Shown piece by piece: positions 7,683-13,372 of a stretch of DNA of 16,881 nt. The stretch is from an uncultured Lachnospiraceae bacterium (GTDB lineage Bacteria; Bacillota; Clostridia; Lachnospirales; Lachnospiraceae), in NCBI GenBank assembly GCA_910584115.1, contig CAJTYN010000056.1:1-16881 (forward strand), read 5' to 3'. A model generated the notes under the pieces. The model was not told where the DNA came from. It searched no databases and saw only the letters and a list, made by a program, of their open reading frames with translations. A program made the translations under genes and the position numbers. Numbering within the stretch: the stretch's first letter is position 1; each line of letters starts with the position of its first letter.

Positions 7683-8336
7683 CTATATATCATATCCGCA
7701 TCGGAGTAAAAAGTCTTTTGTCAGTGTATCTTTGGCGGGCTGTGGGTCTGCCGGTGTGAGGAGCTTCTCCACGTATTTGCCGATGATGTCGTTCTCCAGA
7801 TTTACGAGGTCGCCCTCCCGGCGTTCGCCTAAGGTCGTGATCTGGACGGTGTGGGGGATGGCCGAGATGGAGAAATCTCCTGCCGACACCCGGGCCACGG
7901 TCAGGCTGATGCCGTCGATCGTGATGGATCCCTTTTCCACGATATAGCGTAAGATGGACGGCGCCGCCTGTATGGTGTACCAGACCGCCGTGTCGTCCCG
8001 GCGGATCTTCTGGATCGTTCCCATGCCGTCCACATGCCCGGCCACGATGTGGCCCCCGAACCGGCCGTCCGCGGGCATGGCCCGCTCCAGGTTCACGTGG
8101 CTGCCGTTTTTCAGTCGTGACAGGGAAGAGCGGTCTAATGTCTCGTGCATCACGTCCGCGGTAAATCCTTGGGAGCTTAGGGACGTGGCCGTCAGGCAGA
8201 CACCGTTTACGGCTACGCTGTCTCCGATCTTCAGGTCGCTCAAGATCAGGTCGGCCTGGATGGATAAGATGGCGGAATGCCGACCTTTCTGGATGTTCTG
8301 TATCGTTCCGATCTCCTCAACGATCCCTGTAAACAT
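7683..8336 (-). CDS. ribE: Riboflavin synthase, alpha subunit type
   Basis: RibE dismutates two lumazine molecules into riboflavin and the pyrimidine that RibH recycles. The 217-aa protein has the two tandem lumazine-binding repeats of the family. The first starts with the hallmark MFTGIVEE and contains GDSVAVNGVCLTA. The second contains GSITIDGISLTVA. Start 8336 is chosen because the family begins exactly at MFTGIVEE and AGGAGGA precedes it. An in-frame ATG 15 bp upstream is rejected. The gene overlaps the end of ribD by 20 bp. Confidence 0.95.
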   Translation of the reverse strand: MFTGIVEEIGTIQNIQKGRHSAILSIQADLILSDLKIGDSVAVNGVCLTATSLSSQGFTADVMHETLDRSSLSRLKNGSHVNLERAMPADGRFGGHIVAGHVDGMGTIQKIRRDDTAVWYTIQAAPSILRYIVEKGSITIDGISLTVARVSAGDFSISAIPHTVQITTLGERREGDLVNLENDIIGKYVEKLLTPADPQPAKDTLTKDFLLRCGYDI

Positions 8337-9435
8337 GGCTGTCCTCCTCACTTTCTATCTCGCTTTCGATCAGAATGTCCTCCCCGAGTCGGGTGATCTG
8401 GCTGTTTTTCAGATGTACGGCCTCTGAAGGAGCGGGGAATCCGATCCCTTCCACCGGGGTCTTGGCCGACTGGCCGCCGAAGAGTTTCGGGGCGATATAG
8501 GCCTGTATCCTGTGGACGATCCCGCTCTTGAGGGCGGACCAGTTCAGTGTCCCGCCGCCTTCTAACAGGATGCTGTCGATCTGCTGCGCCCCCAGCCGCT
8601 CCATGAGGGAGGGAAGGTCCACATGGCCGTCGCTCTCTTCGGTGACCAGGATCTGGCAGCCGTTTTCCAGATAGGCCGCGTGTCTGGCCGGGTCCGTGCA
8701 GCAGGTGGCGATCACCGTGGGGGTCTCCTGTGCGGTCTGGACCAGCCGGGAGGAGAGGGGAGTGGAGAGCTTTGTATCGCAGACGATGCGCACGGGATCG
8801 CGGCCGCCTTCCATCCGGCAGGTCAGCAGCGGATCGTCCGCGTGTACGGTGCCGACGCCGACCATGATCCCCCGGTGCCGGTGCCGCTGTCCCTGGACGT
8901 GCATCCGTGCCGCCTCTCCCGTCACCCAGCGGGAAGCCCCGGTGTACGCCGCGATCTTTCCGTCCATGGTCATGGCGTATTTCATGGTCACGTAGGGGCG
9001 TCTGGTCTGGATATAATGAAAAAAGATCCCATTCAGCCGGTCGCATTCTTTACGCAGGACGTTTTCCTCTACCAGGATATGATGGTCCTGCAGGATCTGG
9101 ATCCCTTTTCCGCTGACCAGTGGGTTAGGGTCGGAAGAACCCACGATGACCCGACGGATCTTGGCCTCCAGGATGGCGTCCACGCAGGGTGGCTGTTTTC
9201 CGTGATGGCAGCAGGGTTCCAGTGTCACATACATATCCGCGCCCTGGGGATCTTCTGTGCAGGCTGTGAGGGCGTTGCGTTCCGCGTGGGGCTGTCCGTA
9301 CCGCTCATGGTATCCTTGCCCGATGACGCGGCCGTCTTTTACGATCACGGCGCCCACCATCGGATTGGGGGAGACCCAGCCCGCGCCTTTCTCGGCCAGC
9401 AAGAGCGCCATGCGCATATATTCCTGATCGTTCAA
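8317..9435 (-). CDS. ribD: Bifunctional riboflavin deaminase/reductase
   Basis: RibD deaminates and then reduces the pyrimidine intermediate formed after GTP cyclohydrolase II. The N-terminal CMP/dCMP-deaminase-like domain has the zinc ligands His50 (with Glu52, PHAERNAL), Cys75 (EPCCHHGK) and Cys84. The C-terminal reductase domain includes YAMTMDGKIA and the nucleotide-binding LLEGGGTLNWS. The start is a TTG at 9435, giving 372 aa. GGAGG at 9444-9448 is well spaced from it, and NDQEYMRMAL aligns with the family N-terminus. The in-frame ATG at 9477 lies inside a terminator-like hairpin, so it is not used. This is the first gene of ribD-ribE-ribBA-ribH, under FMN riboswitch control. Confidence 0.94.
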   Translation of the reverse strand: MNDQEYMRMALLLAEKGAGWVSPNPMVGAVIVKDGRVIGQGYHERYGQPHAERNALTACTEDPQGADMYVTLEPCCHHGKQPPCVDAILEAKIRRVIVGSSDPNPLVSGKGIQILQDHHILVEENVLRKECDRLNGIFFHYIQTRRPYVTMKYAMTMDGKIAAYTGASRWVTGEAARMHVQGQRHRHRGIMVGVGTVHADDPLLTCRMEGGRDPVRIVCDTKLSTPLSSRLVQTAQETPTVIATCCTDPARHAAYLENGCQILVTEESDGHVDLPSLMERLGAQQIDSILLEGGGTLNWSALKSGIVHRIQAYIAPKLFGGQSAKTPVEGIGFPAPSEAVHLKNSQITRLGEDILIESEIESEEDSHVYRDR

Positions 9436-9455
9436 TGATATCACCTCCGAAATAT

Positions 9456-9484
9456 AAAAAGCCCTGGATAGAGACATCCAAGGC
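9456..9484 (-). terminator. Second terminator-like hairpin, just upstream of the ribD ribosome site
   Basis: On the minus-strand RNA, GCCUUGGAU pairs with AUCCAGGGC (9 bp including one G-U; 6-nt loop) and is followed by UUUUUAUAU. It ends only about 8 nt before the ribD Shine-Dalgarno sequence. It lies downstream of a first, longer terminator in the same leader. A smaller hairpin (GCCCG/CGGGC, 9489-9504) sits between them. Confidence 0.6.
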
Positions 9485-9520
9485 TGGGGCCCGAGAGGAC
9501 GGGCGCACAGTATATCTTAC

Positions 9521-9558
9521 AAAATAAAAAACTCCAGAATATCTGCGATATCCCAGAG
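9521..9558 (-). terminator. Intrinsic terminator of the FMN riboswitch expression platform
   Basis: In the minus-strand RNA, CUCUGGGAUAUC pairs fully with GAUAUUCUGGAG (12 bp, three of them G-U, with a 3-nt GCA loop). It is followed by UUUUUUAUUUU. It lies about 44 nt after the aptamer. The 5' arm can alternatively pair with the aptamer core, which gives an FMN-dependent on/off choice. Confidence 0.8.
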
Positions 9559-9602
9559 CATACACCATACGTTCAGATGGAAAGACCATCCTCTACATGA
9601 CT

Positions 9603-9710
9603 ATCTTCTTTCATCCAGACTCTACTGTCGGCTCCGGGATCGCACCGGATCATACCTTGCGGCTCGTGGGCTGTCACCACCGGTAGGGAATCTCACCCTG
9701 CCCTGAAGAT
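9603..9710 (-). ncRNA. FMN riboswitch (RFN element)
   Basis: Read on the minus strand, the segment carries the hallmark RFN blocks in order: AUCUUC plus GGGCAGGGUGA, then UUCCCUACCGGUGGU, CCACGAGCCG, UGAUCCGGUG, GGAGCCGACAGU, and GUCUGGAUGAAAGAAGAU. The closing helix P1 pairs AUCUUC with GAAGAU. Family knowledge: FMN binding stabilises the aptamer and, in this class of leader, promotes termination upstream of rib genes. The downstream terminators and the intact rib operon fit that role. Confidence 0.96.
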
Positions 9711-9732
9711 CTTGATCCTATTCATGATGAAG

Positions 9733-9803
9733 AGCAGATAAGGGGAATCGAACCCCCCTCTCCAGCTTGGGAAGCTGGCATTCTACCGATGAACTATATC
9801 TGC
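9733..9803 (-). tRNA. tRNA-Gly (CCC anticodon)
   Basis: The minus strand folds as a complete tRNA. The acceptor is GCAGATA/TATCTGC, the D arm GTTC/GAAT, the anticodon arm CCAGC-TTCCCAA-GCTGG (anticodon CCC at 9769-9771), the variable loop AGAG, and the T arm GGGGG-TTCGATT-CCCCT. The discriminator is U, as expected for glycine. CCA is not encoded. The 3' end is only 22 nt upstream of the FMN riboswitch, with no terminator between them. Confidence 0.95.
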
Positions 9804-9816
9804 ATCCGATGTGACT

Positions 9817-9844
9817 ATTATAGCACATCGATCTTGAAAATCAA
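9817..9844 (-). promoter_or_regulatory. Promoter of tRNA-Gly, probably also of the rib operon
   Basis: On the minus strand, TTGATT (9839-9844) and TATAAT (9817-9822) are 16 bp apart, with the extended -10 TGTGCTATAAT. Transcription would start a few bases before the tRNA. No comparable promoter is visible between the tRNA and the riboswitch. Confidence 0.75.
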
Positions 9845-9905
9845 GAGGTTTTCTAAAAAAATCCGCATAAAAAATATCGCCGGCTATCCTTCATCCATAG
9901 CGTTG

Positions 9906-10253
9906 TCAAAAGGACTGTCCAGATCCCGTCAGATTTTTTAGAGCATCAGGGTCATCTGAGATGATCATCTTGACAGTCTGACAGTTTTCCAGATCAGGGC
10001 AGTCGCCGCATGTTGTCACATCTTTTTTCAAGGCACACTGGCGGATGCCGCAGAGGCTGTCACAGTAAACAGTCTTGACGCCATCCGCACGGCAGCCTTC
10101 ACAGTTGATATGTTCGGGCAGGATCGGAGCATTGTTCAGCTCGGCCCACAGCCGTGCGGTCTTCTCCCGCAGCGCCTGGTCGTCATCGATCGTTGCGCGA
10201 TATGCGTCGCATTTTTCACAGTCCAGTCCGCAGTACGCGATCATGTCCCTCAT
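9906..10253 (-). CDS. DUF3795 domain protein, cysteine-rich
   Basis: The 115-aa product matches the DUF3795 pattern: an N-terminal IAYCGLDCEKCDAY, a helical DDDQALREKTARLW segment, and then repeated cysteine pairs (NCEGCRADG, YCDSLCGIRQCALKK, TTCGDCPDLENC). These probably bind zinc or an Fe-S cluster. The biochemical function of the family is not established. Start 10253 follows AAGGGGGG. The frame is open to 10409, but that extension contains this gene's own promoter. It is likely a monocistronic cytoplasmic protein. Downstream, a weak GCTAT/ATAGC hairpin (9883-9901) with T-runs is the only terminator candidate before the tRNA-Gly promoter. Confidence 0.85.
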   Translation of the reverse strand: MRDMIAYCGLDCEKCDAYRATIDDDQALREKTARLWAELNNAPILPEHINCEGCRADGVKTVYCDSLCGIRQCALKKDVTTCGDCPDLENCQTVKMIISDDPDALKNLTGSGQSF

Positions 10254-10299
10254 AGAGTGTCCCCCCTTAGATCTCAGTCTGGTGTTTTCCTTTTTTATA

Positions 10300-10328
10300 A
10301 GTATAACATACCACCGGCCGGCGTTCAA
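10300..10328 (-). promoter_or_regulatory. Promoter of the DUF3795 gene
   Basis: On the minus strand, TTGAAC (10323-10328) and TATACT (10300-10305) are 17 bp apart, giving a leader of about 40 nt. The -35 box lies 3 bp from the extended -10 of the divergent gene, so RNA polymerase binding at the two promoters should interfere. Confidence 0.65.
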
Positions 10329-10331
10329 CTG

Positions 10332-10340
10332 TGCTATAAT
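10332..10340 (+). promoter_or_regulatory. Extended -10 promoter of the 177-aa gene
   Basis: TGCTATAAT within TGTGCTATAAT is a consensus extended -10. The -35 position has no good match, which is tolerated for extended -10 promoters. It is followed after about 25 bp by the AAGGAG ribosome site of the downstream gene. Confidence 0.55.
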
Positions 10341-10379
10341 GAGAGCATGATCATAAGATCTTGAAAAAGGAGACATAGT

Positions 10380-10913
10380 ATGAACATAAGTGATATTGAA
10401 GATGCCCACAGAAAAAGATCATTGGAGATCGTCCAGCGTATCCCGTCCGGCACGCCTGACGGATGGGAGAAGACTACTTTTGCGGTCGGCGGCCTGATGT
10501 ACATCGGTTTTTCAAATGTGCGTACCGAGAAGTTGGTCGTCATATCATCTCAGGGACAGAGCATCATAGACTGCAGGACAGGCTGCAAGACATATTGTAC
10601 GGAAAACTATGATGAAGATGATCTGATCGCTCTCGCCGAAGAGATGGGTGATGAGATCATACCGATTGCTGGAGAGGGCGGCGGCGGTCTGCGGCGATAT
10701 TCCAAGAACGGAGATCTATTGGCATCAGCGGCCCCATTTTGGCCGATGGAGAAGGTGATATTTATGCCGGACTATATCTCGTATGTCCAAGATCCGGAGA
10801 GATGCACGGTCATCTTTGAGGACTATGAGATCAAGGCTTTTGGATTTAGCAGATGTGGGGATCATATGGCTGTGTGCAATGGGCACACATTGGATATCTT
10901 CAGAAGGGTGTGA
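10380..10913 (+). CDS. Conserved-looking hypothetical protein, 177 aa
   Basis: I do not recognise a named family. The start is well supported: AAGGAG at 10367-10372, 7 bp spacing, and an upstream extended -10 promoter. The protein is soluble-looking, with no signal peptide or membrane segment. It has a mixed beta-rich character, a Gly run in IAGEGGGGLRRYSKNGD, several cysteines (TGCKTYC, RCGDHMAVC) and alternating hydrophobic strands to the end. The repeated strand-turn pattern (LLASAAPFWP, TVIFEDYEIKAFGFS, HMAVCNGHTLDIF) would suit a small beta-sheet or propeller-like fragment. That is inference from composition only. It is expressed divergently from the DUF3795 gene and ends before a shared bidirectional terminator. 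Confidence 0.75.
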   Translation: MNISDIEDAHRKRSLEIVQRIPSGTPDGWEKTTFAVGGLMYIGFSNVRTEKLVVISSQGQSIIDCRTGCKTYCTENYDEDDLIALAEEMGDEIIPIAGEGGGGLRRYSKNGDLLASAAPFWPMEKVIFMPDYISYVQDPERCTVIFEDYEIKAFGFSRCGDHMAVCNGHTLDIFRRV

Positions 10914-10927
10914 GCCTGTTGGGATAA

Positions 10928-10964
10928 AAGACCTGGGAGTGCGGTAAAACGACTCCCAGGTCTT
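10928..10964. terminator. Bidirectional terminator between convergent genes
   Basis: AAGACCTGGGAGT (10928-10940) and ACTCCCAGGTCTT (10952-10964) form a perfect 13-bp stem with an 11-nt loop. Read on the minus strand it is followed by T's (TCTTTTAT), so it best fits as the antiporter terminator. On the + strand the T-tract is interrupted (GTTCTCTTATT) but probably still functional. Confidence 0.8.
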
Positions 10965-10978
10965 GTTCTCTTATTCTC

Positions 10979-12610
10979 TTAGGCGCGCGCCCCATGGACC
11001 TTCTGGATCACCACCAGTGTCCCGATCATGAGCACGATCGCGATCGGAAGCGCGATGAACGCGTTCGGCACGAAACCGGCGATGATATAGCTCACGAAGC
11101 TGACCGCGGCCACGGTGATGGCGTACGGCAGCTGGGTGGACACATGGGTGACATGGTTGCATTGGGCGCCGGCGCTGGCCATGATCGTGGTATCCGAGAT
11201 CGGGGAGCAGTGATCCCCGCATACGGCTCCTGCCATACATGCGGAAACGCAGATCACACCGATCGGATTTCCCAGCGGGAAGACGGCCAGCGTGATGGGG
11301 ATCAAGATCCCGAAGGTCCCCCAGGATGTCCCCGTGGCAAAGGCCAGGAACACGCCGATCAGGAAGACGATCGCCGGCAGGAATGCCTGGAAGCTGCTGG
11401 CGGAATTCTGGACCACGTTAGCCACGAATTCTTTTGCGCCCAGGGAATCCGTCATGGCCTTTAAGCTCCATGCGAATGTCAGGATCAAGATCGCCGGGAC
11501 CATGGATTTAAAACCTTCCGGGATCGACTCAGCGATCTCAGAAAAGTTGATGCTCCTGCGGATGAGGTAGTAGATCATGGTCAGGATCAATGCCATGGCC
11601 GACCCTAACATCAGCCCGATGGAGGCATCAGAATTCGAGAAAGCATCCACGAAGCCTGTCCCTTCGAAAAATCCGCCCGAGTAGATCATGCCGATGACGC
11701 AGGAGACGATCAGCAGGGCGATGGGAAGGATCAGGTCGATCACTTTTCCATTTGGATTGGACGATTCCGCAGCAGCGGCGGCGTAGTCCTCCATCCCGGA
11801 GAAGATGTCGCCTTTTTCCCGGGCATTTTTTTCGTGGGTCGCCATGGGACCGTAATCCATACCGGTCAGGGCCAGGAAGATCATCATGACGATCGTGAGC
11901 AGGGCATAGAAATTAAACGGGATCGTGCGGATGAACAGGTAGAGTCCATTGCCGTCCTCCACGTAGCTGGCCACCGCCGCGGCCCAGGAAGAGACGGGCG
12001 CGATGATGCACACCGGAGCCGCCGTCGCGTCGATCACGTAAGCCAGCTTTGCCCGGGAGATCTCACTCTTGTCGGAGACAGGGCGCATCACGCTCCCCAC
12101 GGTCAGGCAGTTGAAATAATCGTCGATGAAGATCAGCACGCCCAGCGCGATCGTCGCCAGCTGCGCCCCCGCGCGGGACTTGATATGGCTGGTGGCCCAG
12201 CGCCCGAACGCGGCGGATCCGCCCGCCTTGTTCATCAGGATGACCATGATGCCTAAGATCACCAGGAAGACGAGGATACCTACATTATATGAGTCGGAGA
12301 GCACCGATACGATGCCTTCGTTGAATACATGTGTAAGCGTCCCTTCAAAATTGAAGTTCGAATAGAGCAGGCCGCCGATCACGATCCCGATAAAGAGTGA
12401 GGAATACACTTCCTTGGTGATCAGGGCCAGTCCGATCGCGATGATCGGGGGGAGGAGCGACCAGAACGTCATGTAGAAATGGCTGGTCGGCTTCGCGGCT
12501 TCTTCTTCGGCGGCGAAGGCGATGACAGGGAAGAGGAGCGTCAGCGCCGATGCCAGAGACAGAAGATACAGCATCTTGCGTTTCATGGATGTGTTCAGTT
12601 TCTTTTTCAT
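10979..12610 (-). CDS. NhaC-family Na+/H+ antiporter
   Basis: This is a 543-aa polytopic membrane protein with about 11-12 hydrophobic segments. The N-terminal stretch (residues about 9-35, ending VIAFAAEEE) resembles a signal peptide or first helix. Family-type motifs include FIDDYFNCLTVG, DATAAPVCIIAPVSSW, and GDHCSPISDTTIMASAGA, followed by HVSTQLPYA. NhaC-like carriers exchange Na+ for H+, but related members carry organic or amino acids, so the substrate is not certain. Start 12610 is preceded by an AAAGGA-type ribosome site. The gene is monocistronic, divergent from the feo operon, and shares its 226-bp upstream region. The FeoB and antiporter genes are probably unrelated in function. 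Confidence 0.88.
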   Translation of the reverse strand: MKKKLNTSMKRKMLYLLSLASALTLLFPVIAFAAEEEAAKPTSHFYMTFWSLLPPIIAIGLALITKEVYSSLFIGIVIGGLLYSNFNFEGTLTHVFNEGIVSVLSDSYNVGILVFLVILGIMVILMNKAGGSAAFGRWATSHIKSRAGAQLATIALGVLIFIDDYFNCLTVGSVMRPVSDKSEISRAKLAYVIDATAAPVCIIAPVSSWAAAVASYVEDGNGLYLFIRTIPFNFYALLTIVMMIFLALTGMDYGPMATHEKNAREKGDIFSGMEDYAAAAAESSNPNGKVIDLILPIALLIVSCVIGMIYSGGFFEGTGFVDAFSNSDASIGLMLGSAMALILTMIYYLIRRSINFSEIAESIPEGFKSMVPAILILTFAWSLKAMTDSLGAKEFVANVVQNSASSFQAFLPAIVFLIGVFLAFATGTSWGTFGILIPITLAVFPLGNPIGVICVSACMAGAVCGDHCSPISDTTIMASAGAQCNHVTHVSTQLPYAITVAAVSFVSYIIAGFVPNAFIALPIAIVLMIGTLVVIQKVHGARA

Positions 12611-12722
12611 CTTAAGTCCTTTCTTTTCTGATATTTTGACAGTATCAGTCTTCTGACTTTACTATACATGATTTTGACAAATAATAAAAGACCTAACCGT
12701 GATAAATCGGAAAAATACTACA
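12611..12722 (-). other. Leader and upstream region of the antiporter gene
   Basis: The region is AT-rich. TATAGT on the minus strand (12661-12666) is a possible -10 box, but I see no convincing -35 at the right distance. No riboswitch or terminator fold is recognised. Confidence 0.2.
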
Positions 12723-12737
12723 TGAGAATTATTATCA
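12723..12737. promoter_or_regulatory. Fur-box-like operator 1
   Basis: TGAGAATTATTATCA matches the Bacillus-type 7-1-7 Fur site TGATAATNATTATCA at 13 of 14 specified positions. It lies 9 bp upstream of the feo -35 box. Iron-loaded Fur would be expected to repress the operon from here. Confidence 0.7.
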
Positions 12738-12746
12738 GATACCCTC

Positions 12747-12775
12747 TTGACAAAGTTGACCGGGACTAATATACT
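12747..12775 (+). promoter_or_regulatory. Promoter of the feo operon
   Basis: A consensus TTGACA (12747-12752) is followed after exactly 17 bp by TATACT (12770-12775). A TATAAT at 12775-12780 overlaps but is badly spaced. Fur-like sites lie on both sides. Confidence 0.8.
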
Positions 12776-12790
12776 ATAATTAAATATTAA

Positions 12791-12805
12791 TGATAGTTAT
12801 TCTCA
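12791..12805. promoter_or_regulatory. Fur-box-like operator 2
   Basis: TGATAGTTATTCTCA matches the 7-1-7 Fur consensus at 12 of 14 positions. It lies in the initially transcribed region, 15 bp after the -10 box, where a bound repressor would block initiation or clearance. Confidence 0.6.
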
Positions 12806-12836
12806 ATTATATAAAAGAAAGAGAGGGGAACATACG

Positions 12837-13049
12837 ATGGCATTGGCGATGGTCATGATCGGAGAGACGAGGACGATCACAGAACTCAGGGTAAAAGAAG
12901 AGATGAAACGGCACCTCCAGGATCTTGGTTTCACAGTCGGCGAGAAAGTCCATGTGGTGGGCGAGAACCCCAGCGGGCTGATCTTGCTGGTCAAAGGCGC
13001 GCGGATCGCGCTGAACCGGGGACTGGCCACAAAGATATCCGTGGCGTGA
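12837..13049 (+). CDS. feoA: FeoA domain protein (first copy)
   Basis: This 70-aa SH3-like FeoA protein has the family pattern VKEEMKRHLQDLGFTVGEKVHVV and ends RIALNRGLATKISV. FeoA is a small cytoplasmic partner thought to modulate FeoB-mediated Fe(II) uptake. The start follows GAGAGGGG. It is the first gene of the feo operon, under the putative Fur sites. The product diverges strongly from the second FeoA copy downstream, so the two probably have separate roles rather than being a recent duplication. Confidence 0.88.
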   Translation: MALAMVMIGETRTITELRVKEEMKRHLQDLGFTVGEKVHVVGENPSGLILLVKGARIALNRGLATKISVA

Positions 13050-13094
13050 CAAGAGATGACGTAAAGTAATAGAGAGAAGAGGAGGATAGAGAAG

Positions 13095-13313
13095 ATGACA
13101 TTAAAAGATCTAAAGCCAGGCGACCAGGGAAAGGTCGTCTCCATCGGAGAGAAAGGTCCTGCCAGGAGGCGGATCATGGAGATGGGGGTCACCCCCGGCA
13201 CGGTGGTCAAGGTGATCAAAGTCGCGCCGCTGGGGGATCCGATCGAGGTCAACATACGCGGCTACGAGCTGAGCCTGCGCAAAGAAGAGGCGCTGAAGAT
13301 CGTGATGGAGTAA
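13095..13313 (+). CDS. feoA: FeoA domain protein (second copy)
   Basis: This 72-aa protein has the classic FeoA layout: a TLKDLKPGDQGKVVSI start, the RRRIMEMGVTPGTVVKVIKVAPLGDP core, and the IEVNIRGYELSLRKEEA ending. AGAGGAGG at 13078-13085 precedes the start. This copy is closer to the textbook FeoA than the first. Two consecutive feoA genes before feoB are a recurrent clostridial arrangement. Confidence 0.93.
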   Translation: MTLKDLKPGDQGKVVSIGEKGPARRRIMEMGVTPGTVVKVIKVAPLGDPIEVNIRGYELSLRKEEALKIVME

Positions 13314-13328
13314 AAAAGTCTGTGCGTG

Positions 13329-13346
13329 AGTTAGAAAACACTAACT
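13329..13346 (+). promoter_or_regulatory. Short dyad between feoA and feoB
   Basis: AGTTAG-AAAACA-CTAACT is a 6-bp hairpin followed by AATTTT. It could weakly attenuate transcription or stabilise an mRNA end between feoA and feoB, or serve as a small operator. The stem is short and AT-rich, so functional termination is doubtful. Confidence 0.3.
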
Positions 13347-13372
13347 AATTTTATGAGGAGGATCAAGGAAAG

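Noticed and set aside
8623..9438. Plus-strand frame opposite ribD
   Set aside because: It is a shadow of the intact ribD gene with no start signals.
9711..9733. Separate promoter between tRNA-Gly and the FMN riboswitch
   Set aside because: The gap is too short. The only candidates overlap the tRNA (for example TTCGAT-17-CATCAT) and are poor matches.
10254..10409. N-terminal extension of the DUF3795 protein
   Set aside because: The extension covers the gene's own promoter, and the family begins near the chosen ATG.
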